From Tieghemiomyces parasiticus (taxonomy: Eukaryota > Kickxellomycota > Dimargaritomycetes > Dimargaritales > Dimargaritaceae), in assembly GCA_027575765.1 (NCBI GenBank), contig JANBPT010000117.1, positions 1 to 64,000 of the forward strand: DNA of 64,000 nucleotides, written 5' to 3'. A model generated the notes under the pieces. That model did not search any database. It saw only the letters and a program-made list of their open reading frames with translations, and was not told the origin of the DNA. Within the stretch, counting starts at the first letter, position 1. Every line of letters begins with the position of its first letter. Positions 20,971 to 32,000 of this stretch are shown here, one piece after another. The position numbers were made by a program, and so were the translations under genes.

Positions 20971-21181
20971 GGCTGACTGCCCTCGCCTCTTACTTGACTA
21001 TCATCACCACTTATCTCCCAGTCTTGCATCACACCGCTTCCTCTTCACACCCAGCCAACTTCACCCCCATATCCCCTGCAGCGTCACTACCCACACGCCT
21101 CGTCAAGGACCCATCCTGCCTGTCACCCTTAGCTTCCGCAAGCTACTGCCCTTCCCCACCACCCACGTCACCTTCGCCACC

Positions 21182-21496
21182 ATGCGTCTCAGTCTGTCGT
21201 TCGTCCTCGCCCTGGCTCTTGCTACCGGTCCGCTAGCTACGCTCGCCCTGCCCGCTGGAACCCCGCCGGCCGTTCAGAGGCACTTGAATACCGGCAAAAC
21301 GGTTCCGCAAAGAAAGGCGGACTTGGCTGCAGCCAGTACCAGTAAACTTACCAAAGGAGCTGGCAACAAGAGTCCTGGAAAATTGAATACCTCCGGCCAG
21401 AAGAAAAAGGAAACCGTAAAACCGGTAAGCGGAAAGACCAACTCCGCTACTACCCAAAAGACCGAGGTAATGCCAGGGACCTATCCGAAGCACTAG
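21182..21496 (+). CDS. small secreted lysine-rich protein, 104 residues
   Basis: The start (CACCATGCG) is in good Kozak context. Residues 1-22 form a signal peptide (MRLSLSFVLALALATGPLAT then LA). The mature part has no Cys and no membrane segment. It is unusually rich in Lys, Thr, Ser and Gly (KLTKGAGNKSPGKLNTSGQ, KKKETVK), basic and probably disordered. A dibasic Arg-Lys occurs at about residues 44-45. Upstream is a TATA box and downstream an AATAAA. The frame is open further upstream, but that part lacks a signal peptide and overlaps the TATA region, so I reject it. I recognise no family. Its closest companions are the other two TATA-driven small secreted genes in this window. Confidence 0.6.
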   Translation: MRLSLSFVLALALATGPLATLALPAGTPPAVQRHLNTGKTVPQRKADLAAASTSKLTKGAGNKSPGKLNTSGQKKKETVKPVSGKTNSATTQKTEVMPGTYPKH

Positions 21497-21583
21497 AGCC
21501 GCTCTGGTTCCACTCGGAAGTAACTTTTTGGTTTTGAAGATCAGAACTGGAGGTTTCACAATTTAGTGTCAATTTAAGCCATC

Positions 21584-21589
21584 AATAAA
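21584..21589 (+). terminator. AATAAA polyadenylation signal
   Basis: AATAAA lies 88 bases after the stop of the 104-residue secreted protein. Confidence 0.5.
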
Positions 21590-22782
21590 AAGTTCAAACA
21601 ACCTCATACTACACAACAATGGGTTCCCCAATCCAGCGTCTACTTTCTTTAATTCAAATTGGCAAACTTGGTGAGACCATGCAATTGCGCAGACTTTAAT
21701 GTCACTGACTTGAATATGTTGGGAACACCCAGCTGTTTGATAAGCCTAGCGTACCAAAGTTGACTCTGTGCCGCTCTCATGGTACCACTCCCCTCTAGTG
21801 ATTGGGGGCTGGCGAGTAGCTTATTGGTAGCAGACCCTAGCTGTATGATCATCAACTGTGGATGGCATCCCACGCGTAGTCACTGGCTATAATGAAGTCA
21901 CTCGAGTGACTGATTAGATAGCGTGTCTGCCGATGTTGCTGGTGGTCAGCGTGGATCCCTAGGAGGGAACGTACCGGGTGGTGGGGCTATGCCGCCCCAG
22001 GCTCCTGCGCAACGGGGGTACATACGGTGGAACGTGAAGTGCAGCAGATCCAGATGAGTCATCTACTGGTCAACCCAGGGCTCATATATCTGCACGCTTC
22101 CCCTCTCCCGGAGCCCTTCAGTGTCAAGTCCACCAAATGGTGTGCGGGGGATGGGCAAAATCTAGTTGTGTTCTTTAATGAAACTACGGTCCATAGGATA
22201 ATATAAGGAAACGCCCAGCACCTAGTCAAACGGAAGCACTATTACTTAGAAAATTTGGGAGTGACGGAAAGTTAACAACGGGCACACAGTGCTACGAGAA
22301 AGGATTTGGTCCTGGACCAAGTTTTACGCTACAGCTTGCAAGTCTTTATACTGCATGTTATATTTATATATATATTTTATTTCGGGTTAGGCTTTGATAC
22401 CTCCGATGCCATATACACTAGTTTCACCTCCATTTCATATGTATAGCTCCATCCTTTAAATTACTCGTTAACGAGGACCAACTTGTGTACATTGAGTCGT
22501 AGCTGTATCATTAATCGTTGCCCAATATGTACCAAAAAAAGGCGGGCTATAGAAACAGGCAACCGGGGCTAAAGTGCTGCAAAGCAAACAAAGATAGGTG
22601 ACGATGGTGCCGGTGGTGGTGATGGACATGAGCAATAGAAAATTAACAACCTCGGAGGTGGGTATATGTAATCAGGGTACGCCAGTGTGGCTTCATGTCG
22701 CACTGGCAGAATAATAGGGGAGAGAGAGAAAGAGAACAAAAAAAAGGTCAAGTCCGACTCGAACCCCAGCATCATAGAAATT
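21590..22782. other. intergenic region
   Basis: There is no supported gene. An AT-rich stretch (about 22,350-22,390, TTATATTTATATATATATTTTATT) may belong to the 3' end of CDS1 transcripts from the minus strand or to neighbouring spacer. Confidence 0.45.
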
Positions 22783-24718
22783 CTACAAGGTGACCATGGG
22801 CGGTACCATCTCGACCGGTAGCGCATTCTGGCCGATAAGGTACTGTCCCAAATTACGATACAACTCGATCTGCTGATCAACTGTGAGGCTCGTGATAGCA
22901 GCCTCAAGCAAGGTACCGACCCCGACGACGCGGGCGTGGACAAAGGTCTGACAGTAGAGGTACGAAAACACGCCCATCATGAATTGACAGTCCATGCGGT
23001 CGGTAATCCCACCATGGCCCGGGATAGAATGGCCAAAATCCTTAATCTTGAAGGCGCGTTTAAGGCCGCTGGCAAAGAACCCACCGAAGGGCGCAATGAG
23101 GGACGCGAAACACGCCAGGACCACCACATGCCACTGGACGGGGGCAATATCGACGGAGGTGATCGGCGTGGTGGTGTTAAACAAGGCGTGGGCCAGTCGG
23201 GTGAGGACCCAGGCCACGCCGGCGGGGAAATGGTGCGGCTGGCGCAGAAAGATGGCATCGGGCTCGCAGTCGACCCCGGTGATGGCGTTCATCCCGAGGT
23301 CACGCACGGGGCAGTACATGTACGCGAAGCGGCGGAGGAGCGAGGCGGCGAAGAATCCGAAAACCATGGTGGATACCCAGCCGCCCAGGAACCCTTCGAC
23401 AGTCTTCTTGGGGCTAAGCTGGATGAGCGGGGTGCGGCCGAAAAAGAATCCAAACACGTAGGCGAAAATGTCGTTGGTGATAACGAGGGAGATGGGCAAA
23501 AAGAACCAAAACAGTCCCTCAAAGATGTTGTTGATGATGCAGTGGCTGGTGAACACGACCAGCAGCAGGGTCATGTGGGTCCACGCAAACTGAGTGAACT
23601 GGAATCGGTAGAAGCCCTTGCGGAGGCCGGCCACGAACCAGACAAAGCCAAACAGGTACAAACTGAAGGAGATAAACCGGTGGTGCGTGGCCAGCGGCTG
23701 GAGAACGCCGTCCATCAGCACGAACTGCTTGAAGTAGTGGAGGAGGGACTCGCCGTACAGGTAGTAGTTGGTGGCTAGCAAAAAGTACCAGTTGAGCGCC
23801 CGCGCCCAGGGCAGCTTGCGCTCGCGATTCGGCACGCTGGAGAGCGCAATCACTTCGGAAAACACCCAAGTCTGGATGCCCACCACCATGAGGATCACCG
23901 ATACGGGGCCCGACGCAATGATGGCGAAGAAACTACCAATCATTACGAAGGTCCACAGCGTGCGCACCCACCAATTCTGCCACTTGGGCGCCTTCCCGTT
24001 GTCCCCGGCCCTGTTGGCCAGGCTGGGGCTGCGCGAATTGGTGGGACTGCCGGTGCCCTGGAGGGAGTGGGTAGGATAAAAGGGGACGGTCAATAGGGGG
24101 GAGGGTAGGCAAGGGAGGGGGGTTCGGTCAGTACATTATCACTTAATGATCAGGTGGACCACGGTTATCTGAGAGTGCAGATCACCTATGGGCTGCTGAC
24201 ACAACGATTGACGGTGGAAGTAAGGTCGCAGGACAACGGGCCAAGTAGAGGATTACCGTGGGCCGGCACCGAGTCGGGATATGTAAGGATGAGGGGGGAG
24301 GGCAAGCCTGTTCCGTAGCCTCGAGTGGCCTGTACCGGCGTTTTTCTGGGCTCCACTTCTCTAACCATGGGGAGGCACACGTGGGCTGCAAATGTAAAGC
24401 AGAGTAGCCAGGGTCACGGACTGACCACACTTCGAATGAGCAGCCAATGTACGCCCATAAGCTGCCAACGTTGCCCCATCGGCACGGCTACCTGGGCCGA
24501 GAGCCCTCTCTGGTAGGGCGTTTGGCTAACGGGAGTGTCACTGCATCTCTCTAATATGGCCCCGAGCACGCAAATTTCATAATGGGGTGGTGTGCATTAA
24601 GGGTGGAGATACTTACCCTGGAAAATGTGGGTGACGAGTTACCACTGCCCTGCGTCGCAATGTCATCGGGGGTGTTATGCCGGCTCTTCTGCCGGCTCCG
24701 CTGGCGAGTCATGCTCAT
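22783..24718 (-). CDS. CDS1: phosphatidate cytidylyltransferase (CDP-diacylglycerol synthase)
   Basis: This ER membrane enzyme makes CDP-diacylglycerol from phosphatidic acid and CTP, feeding phosphatidylinositol, phosphatidylserine and cardiolipin synthesis. Exon 1 is 24718-24617 (34 codons), exon 2 is 24057-22783, and a 559-base intron begins GTAAGT and ends CCCTCCAG, both phase 0. The protein has 458 residues, nearly identical in length to the yeast enzyme. The N-terminus is hydrophilic and Ser/Arg-rich, then come multiple membrane segments with family blocks: NWWVRTLWTFVMI, LRKGFYRFQFTQFAWTHM, LPISLVITNDIFAYVFG, LSPKKTVEGFLG. The CTP-transferase signature (SGLKRAFKIKDFGHSIPGHGG followed by ITDRMD) is complete. 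Exon 2 has no in-frame ATG near its start, which is why the upstream exon is needed. Confidence 0.95.
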
Positions 24719-26014
24719 GGCTGAAGGCAGGAGAGATTCAGAGGCAGTAGGAGGGTTACAAAGGAAGGGGGGAGGTGGTTCCCTAAAAACGAGGAACTGT
24801 AAAACGGGTGAGTTTAGAATCGACTTGGAAGCGTCAGATAACCATAGCAGAGGATAGAACCGCCTGTGTCGTTTTGCCTGCCGTGAAAGAGAGAGTAAGA
24901 GAAATAAAAGGCAGAGGCTACCTAAAAGGCGCGGGGCTAATTGTGAAAAAACAGAATGACGAGGCTGGACTCGGGTATGAATGCGTAAAGGGGATAGCAA
25001 TTGATATTGCGTCGTTAAGGTGGCCTAAGGGTGAAAGGTATCGTACGTCTACGGAAAGAGCCCTAGGACGCCGAGCTAAAATGCAATGATAAGCGGGTGG
25101 GAAGGAGGGCTAGTAGAAGCTTTGGTTTGCGACCTCACTGTGTGCGTGATATGCCTGCCAAGGGCGGCGGGTACGAGAGAGAGATAAAAAAAAGGTGATT
25201 ATTAGCGGGCCACCAGGGCGATGACGTTTTCTAGGTTGCGCACTCACGCGGCAGTTGACGGAAATCCGCGGCCAGCATACCACCGCCGTCGTGTGCGACG
25301 TAGCGCCGCAACCCTCCCGTTGGGTTGGGGGCAACCGATAGTAGCCGGAGCCCCCGAAACCCCTCTGTTCAAAGTTGTTTCAGCGGCATGGGTAGAGGTG
25401 GGGGGGGGCTGTGTATCTGATTAGCAGGGCAGCCCCTCATGCGTGCCTTGCGTTAGAAAGGGAGTAGTAAAGGGTACAGGCCAAGGTAGCTGTCCGCTCT
25501 AATCAGGCGACACTTGGATCTGGCTGTGGGTGGCTCAAAGTGGCCCTGAGGCCCACATGTCCAAGGCGTATTTTTAGTTGAAAACAATGGAACGAGCCAT
25601 ACAACAAGAGTAGTCGTGACAGATGTCAGGTGAGTTGGTCGTCCAAACTTAGTGGTGCTGAGCCTGACTATGAGTAGGAGGGTGACTCTTCACCAAAATG
25701 GACCTTCCTAGGCGGTGCGGTCCGTTCCGTTGATGGAGTGGGGGGGAGAGGAGGTGGAGAGAGTGAGTGAGTGTGTACTAAACATCAACAGTGGAATACT
25801 GATACATTCTGGCACCTCGTCAACACAATAATATCGTTTTTGACTAGAGATCTTTTAATAATTCACAGAGATAGGGCCCTGATGGAAACGAGTATAGGGG
25901 AAAGGAGAGTGGGGGATCATTTCTTCATAGAGGACATAAAGGAGGGGGAAGGGAAGGGGAGGAAAAACCTATGCACACACGTACAGCAACAACAAAAAAA
26001 AGCATTGACCGTCC
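24719..26014. other. intergenic region between LDH 3' end and CDS1 promoter
   Basis: This holds the CDS1 upstream region (24,719 onward on the minus strand) and the 3' flank of LDH. No family is recognised in any frame. Confidence 0.5.
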
Positions 26015-26944
26015 TTAGTTGTACTTCTCGGTGATGGACTTGATGCTCTTGACGGCCTCGTCGAAAGCCGCCTTTTCCTTGTCGTCCAGGGGCAACTGGA
26101 CGGCATGCTGGACACCATCATTACCGAGCACGGCGGGGACGCTCACGTAGCATTCGGACTCGGGGTTGTAGCAGCTGATGGGGAACACGCGACGGGAGTG
26201 GTAGAGGACCGACTCGGCGAGGGAGGCGACGCAAGCGCCGATCCCGTAGTACGTGGCGCCCTTGCGGTCAATGATTTCGTAGGCCTTACGGGCCACCTCG
26301 TGGGCGATATGGGCTAGGTCGGCGTTCTTGAACTGGTCAAAGTTGAGGAGCGGAGCACCGCCGACGCGACCAGCTGACCAGGCCACCAGCTGGTTATCAC
26401 CATGCTCGCCCACCACGTAGCAGTGGACGGACGATTCGTGCACGTTCAACATCTCGGCGACGCTGAGACGCAGGCGGGCCGAATCCAAGAAAGTCCCCGA
26501 CCCAAACACCTGGTTACGCGGCAGCCCGCTGAGCTTCTGGGCAATATGGCACAGGATTTCAACGGGGTTGGCCACGATGATAATCTTGGCGTTCGGGTTG
26601 ATGGGCTGCATTCCCTTAATTACCGACTGCATGATATGGTAGTTGCGGTCAATCAGGTTGGCACGCGACTCTCCGGGCTTCTGCTTGGCGCCGGCCGTGA
26701 TGACGATGATATCACACTGGCCCACTTCCTGTTGGTTCTTGGCCACGCGCACGCTGGAACTCGATACGAAGGTCGCATCCGAAAGGTCCAGGGCTTCGCC
26801 GCCGGCGCGTCTGGTGTCGATATCACTCAGAATGATTTCGGCCGGCAGGCGGTTCATAATCAACGAAAAGGCGATGGTCGAACCGACGGCCCCGGAGCCG
26901 ATAATGGCGATTTTGGCGGGAGGAGGGGCAGGCATAGTGGACAT
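26015..26944 (-). CDS. L-lactate dehydrogenase (NAD-dependent)
   Basis: This cytosolic enzyme interconverts pyruvate and L-lactate with NAD(H). It has 309 residues in one exon. The Rossmann motif GSGAVGS is near residues 17-22, with Asp at about 41 to bind the adenosine ribose. The substrate loop TAGAKQKPGESR carries Gln at 88, the residue that selects lactate; malate dehydrogenases have Arg there. The catalytic set is complete: Arg of PGESR, Asp and Arg of LDSARLR, and His of GEHGDNQ (181). The C-terminal regulatory helix is present. The start is ATG at 26944 or the fourth codon at 26935. NAD-dependent L-LDH is common in zygomycetous fungi and uncommon in ascomycetes, which supports an early-diverging lineage. 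Bacterial-type origin is possible but codon use matches the neighbours. Confidence 0.94.
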   Translation of the reverse strand: MSTMPAPPPAKIAIIGSGAVGSTIAFSLIMNRLPAEIILSDIDTRRAGGEALDLSDATFVSSSSVRVAKNQQEVGQCDIIVITAGAKQKPGESRANLIDRNYHIMQSVIKGMQPINPNAKIIIVANPVEILCHIAQKLSGLPRNQVFGSGTFLDSARLRLSVAEMLNVHESSVHCYVVGEHGDNQLVAWSAGRVGGAPLLNFDQFKNADLAHIAHEVARKAYEIIDRKGATYYGIGACVASLAESVLYHSRRVFPISCYNPESECYVSVPAVLGNDGVQHAVQLPLDDKEKAAFDEAVKSIKSITEKYN

Positions 26945-29021
26945 TGGAATCTACGCGGAGGGTGGGGGGGAGAAGATATGGTGAAGAAAGCTTCGTAGAT
27001 GGAAGCGTGGGACTGCGATAAGGGAAGATGGGGGGATAGGGAGGGCAGGCTAGTTGAGGCAGAGAGGCGTCAGTGGAGCAGCGGAGAAGGAGGGCGGGGG
27101 TTCAGGGTGAAGGTGGTATATGAGGCGAGGGCGGGGTGTTCTGAAACATGAAGTGAGTTGGGTTTAAACGCCCGGGGTACCGTGCAGGTTAAATAGGCGC
27201 GGAGAGGAGGAGAGACTCGACCCAGCTTGGGCACGTCCATACACTGGCGGCCCCACCTGTAGATCTTCCCATCATCACTGCCTCCCCCTTCCCCGCACCC
27301 GTCCGAGCGTGTGTACCGGCGTGTGGGACATGAAAACACCACAGGGAGAGGGAAGAAATCGGGATACGTCAGCCTGGACCCCAAAGTACCACAACGTCGC
27401 CACCCTGGCCTTTCCGTGGCTATTGTGTGGTGAGTTCTGGACTGGTGGCAAGTACCCTCCACCCCTGCTATGATCGCATCATCGACACGAGAGCCATTTC
27501 TATACGGAGATACCGGATCCACGGTCCCCGCACTCTTCCGCTCCCTTATCCCGCCATGCAACGTATGGTGCCGAGTTCCTGACTACCTTTTCAGGTACAC
27601 ACAGATGGTAAATACACCATGTTCTCTGCTATGGGCAGCAGATACTCCTCCGGGGCGGGCCGTTAGCTGCAAGGCCCGACTTGTGGATAGGCGAAATAAT
27701 ACGCCATTACGTACTGGATGGCGCCTAGTCGGTGGGAATACATCTGTCCCTCTGGACTCACCCGACAATCCTGGCTCGGGAACGTATCGCGGGCTCTCTT
27801 AAAAGTGATGGTCGAGGCGGCCTGTAGAGCACAGCATAGGAAGAAGGTAAAGCGGCCTCGAGGCTAAATCATGGCGGCAGGCTATTCATGCGTGTGTGTA
27901 TGTAGTGGCGTGGTTTAGACTTTGATGGGCGTGATAGGGTGGCTGATGAAGGGGCTTGAACGATAGGCACTGTGGTATGTTCTAGGCTGGCACGACTACA
28001 GCCTTGTGGTCAAAAAATAAAAATAAAAGTCCATTCCATCGGCCCGCCCAGTGTGAACTTCGAGGCCAGCCAGTGACATGGCATAGTAAGCGACCAACCT
28101 GGCGGTCTGGACGACCCGACTTGGCCGGCATTAGAGAGTACTGGTCCCGTGAGCAGGGTGTCATTGAGCCGACAAGCGAAGGAGGAGCCCAGAGGGAGCC
28201 TGCACGGCTGCCACCGCCTCTCTGGCCCGGCTGGCCTACCCATCCCCCTCTAGCCTAGATCAAAACCCTCTCCCTCCCCGCCTTTGGTGACAAGGAATAG
28301 GGTGAAACCGGATGACGGATTGTTCCGCCCGTAGCGGTCCACCCGTGTACGACACTTCAAACCCCCCTTATCCCCTCGGTCCGGCAAATGCTTCCTACCC
28401 AACCCTACCTTTCTGAGCACCCTCCCGCCGTAACGAGTTAAAATCGGCAACGTCAGCCGCCTTAGGTGCCCTCTCCCTCTCGCCGGTAAAATTACCGTCT
28501 GGTTAGTACCCCGTACCGATCATGGCTTTTTCCTAAATCTAGGAAACTTAGCTATAAATGCGCTTGTCAACTAGCAGGGCGGAGCGGCAGCTCCAATCTC
28601 ACGCTTACCGACCCCGGCAGGGCGCCCCGCCCAGTGAACCCCCTGTCAATTTCAGCGTAAGGGGTGGGTGGGAAAGAGAAGCCAACCTCTGCATGCCTCA
28701 TATCTAACGCCAATGGAGATCATGAACCGTGTGGGCTACCCTCACCCCCCCCCACCATGAGGCCTTCGGCACAGCCCCGTGATGACCGAATGTGAATAAG
28801 AGAGGGTAATCTAAAGGGAGGAAACTAAATGAAATTAATAGTTATCGTCCGAGTAAGCTTGCTTTAAGGGTGTATTTTCCGATGCAGGTGGAGCGAAATT
28901 TGAAATGGGTATATAAAAGGAAAGAAAAATAAAAACACATACGTACATTTGGGTACCCGAGCCACACGCATGTCAGCGAGGGAAAAAAAGGGGGGCATAT
29001 TGGACTTACACTAACCACATT
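26945..29021. other. intergenic region between STE23 3' end and LDH promoter
   Basis: About 2 kb without a supported gene. A TATATAAAA motif at about 28,910 lies on the plus strand just past the STE23 stop and has no suitable frame after it. Short A-rich and C-rich runs are present. Confidence 0.45.
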
Positions 29022-32000
29022 CTAGTACTTGGGCTTGAAGTTGAGGTATGGCAGGACCGACGATGTGAGGTTGAGGCAGCTCTTGAACTGCTGGGGGTCC
29101 AGAATAAGGGAATTGTTATCGGCCATGGGGACCACATAAGGCTCGTACGGCAGGCGCGAGAAAGTCTCATAGATGGCGGATGCTCGGGCATCAGCCCCGT
29201 CGGTCGGTGCATCCTGGGCCGGCAGGGGAATCAGCGGCGAGGTAGTGAGAATACCCTGCGGATCAAAGAACGACCCGATAACCTTTTCGGAGACCATATC
29301 GGCCAGGACCTTGGCGATACCCTCGGCACGCCCTGTGGGTACTTTCTTGGCAGCGGGTTTGGCGGCCGTCTCGTCTTCACCGTCCGATTCGGAGCCAGAG
29401 GCCCCGTCAGGCTGGTCAGTGTCCATCGCTGTCGTGGCACCATCCGTCTCAGTAGGGTTCTTCGGCTTGTCTTCCTGCAGGGCAGGGACCTCATAGTACT
29501 TGTTGACCAGCGGCTCCACGAGGGCCTTCATGGCATCCACATCCTCGCCGTCACGGACGGGCGTGGCGCGCAGGGCAGCGATGAGATCCTGGGGCGGAAC
29601 GCGGGTGTGGTGGTGCACCAGGTAGGCGTGGAAACCCAGGAACGACAGGGTGTAAGGGCAGCAGCCAGGGGAGGTGGTGGTGCGGGCGACGGTGCCACTC
29701 CCGGGTTGGGCGGTCCCATTCGTGGTGCCATCCGCCTCCGCCGTCTGGTGGTAGTACTCGGGGTTGCTCGTAGGGAGCATCGTGTGCTTAGCCGGGAACA
29801 CATGGGTCGACAGCTTGGTGAAATGCTGGGAGGCCGGGTCGAGGAACTTGCGGAGGAATGCCACCAGGGAGGCCTGGGTCAGGCGCTGGAGGTTAGCCGA
29901 ATCGCGGGCACGTAGATCAAACTCCCATGTGCTGTCCCGGATCCGGGCAAATATCTGGCCGGCCTCTTGGCCGATCGAGCGCGGGGGCTCGCTCATCTCC
30001 TTAACAAGCGCATCGCGGTGCTTCTCAAACTTCTCGGCGGGCATAGCCTCGACCTGTCGCACATAGTTGTGCAGGAAGGTCAGGATGCGGGCCTCGAGGT
30101 AGACGGGGCTCTGCTCGCTCTGGATCACAAAATCTAAAAACATGAGCCCTGAGCAGATGGTCCGGACGTCGGACCGAACAATGTAGCCCAAGGCCTCCTT
30201 GGTCCGCAGCTGGTCAAAGAAGGGCTCGAAGATCATGTCCGACGCCAGCTTGAGGTGGGCGCGGAGCTCGAAGTTCTGTTCCATGCCAATTTGGCAGGCC
30301 AGAATGATACCCGCGTTCTGCTCCTTGGGGTTGGGGTGCGTGTCCTGGCGGATGAGGCGGGCGCCGTGCGGCAAAATGATCGATCGCGAGGTGGCCCCCT
30401 CGGTCTCGGTGAAGGGGTCCCCAGGCGCGCGCAGCACCGCATGGGCCGTGGTATTGACGGTCAGGGCCTGCTCCTCGGTAAAGTTGCCAAACACCAGGAC
30501 CTCCGGGCACAGACGACGGAGGAATTCGCGGTGGAATACAGTCAGGTCCTCGATCGTGATGACGCGGGCGGCCGCCAGACGCTCCTCGGGACGCCACAGA
30601 TTGACAAGGGTCAGATAATCCATGTGACCGGACGCGTGGCTGAGGGCCGACGAAAATTCAAACTGCTCGTACCGGCGTACAAGGTTCTCCTTCATGAGCT
30701 CAAACCGGTCGGAGGCCACCGTAAAGTCGCGCAGCTGGGTCAGGACATACTCCAGGGTGTACGGCAACTTGTCGTTGAACCCGGCAATGCGCAGCGAGAT
30801 CCCGTCGGGCGTGGTGTTGCCACTCACCCCGATGCCGGCCTCGCCGGCGCTGTACAACTCCTCGTTCATGGCGTCGAACCAGAGTGTGAGCAGGAGGTCC
30901 AGGCGTACGGCATGGTACGGGGACACGTTGGCCAGTGGGCTGTGGATTACCACGTTGATTGAGCCGCGCGGTAAACCAAACCGGTCGTCCTTCTTGTGCC
31001 AGAGCCGGGAGCGGCCATCGGCGCGAAGAAGGTGGGCCCCGATCTGCTTGGGGCCGTCCGGGTTGAGCTTGTCCACGGCCAGATTCTGGGGGATGAAGTC
31101 GTTGGGCAGTGGGAGATGGAATGCCGGGTTGGGCCGGTCAATGGCCTTGAGACGGGCTAGAAGTTTGGCCGACACGGGCTCCACGGTATAGTGAACCCCG
31201 TAGTGTTCCTCGACCTGCGGGTTGACCAGGTTGAGCCCCTTAGCCAGAATAAACACAAAGAAATTGTCCGGGTTCAGGTAGCTGAGGAGGTCCCGGATCT
31301 CGTCGGGGCGGTACTCGCGTAGCAAGTTGGTACCGGAGAGGAGGTGCTCCGGGAGGAGCCAAGGAAAGCGCATCTCGGAGCTCAGGTGGGTGACGTACTT
31401 GTCGCCGTCCGGCTTGGAACTGTAGCGGAACTCAATCTGGCTCATGTGCCGCATGCGTTCAAAGAAGTCTTCCGGGATGGGGTTGTCGTGCAGGAGACGC
31501 AGGTACTCGAAGGTGGCCGCCACGATCTCCTCGGTATGGCGCAAACCCTCCGGGGACAGCTGGACGTCAATGTTAAAGAAGTCGAAACCAAACACGTCTG
31601 AATAGCTGCAGCCAGCGCTAAGGTTGGTGATCCACCCGCGCTGCTTAAGGTACAACATAAGCGACCCGTGGCCCTCGTGGCCCACCAGGCAGGCCGCGAA
31701 GTAGCCGGGGTTGCAATAGTACTGCGGTTTGAAATCCTTGAGTGGGAAAGTGAGAGTGAGGGAACGGGAGGTCTGGGCGGCCTCGCTGCGAACGACACGC
31801 TGGAGGTGCTCGGGCTTCCATGGCAGGGTGTCGTAGTGGGGGTAGGGCCGGTCCTTATTGACCACGCCGGAAAACTTGGTGACTACCCATTCGGTGAGTT
31901 GATCCAGACTGTCGCGCCCAAAGACGGCCAGGCGCATCAGGTTGGCGGAGTAGTAGGTCTGGTGGAACTTGAGCAGCTCAGCCCGGACGTCGATACCCTT

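Noticed and set aside
22740..22770. GGGTTCGAGTC on the minus strand, resembling a tRNA T-arm
   Set aside because: The flanking bases do not pair into a five-base stem and no D-arm or acceptor stem is present.
22936..23778. 280-codon plus-strand frame opposite CDS1
   Set aside because: Antisense shadow of a conserved gene; composition dominated by Gly, Glu and Lys with no family.
26402..26998. 198-codon plus-strand frame opposite LDH
   Set aside because: Antisense shadow of the LDH gene.
30255..30962. 235-codon plus-strand frame opposite STE23
   Set aside because: Antisense shadow within the insulinase gene.
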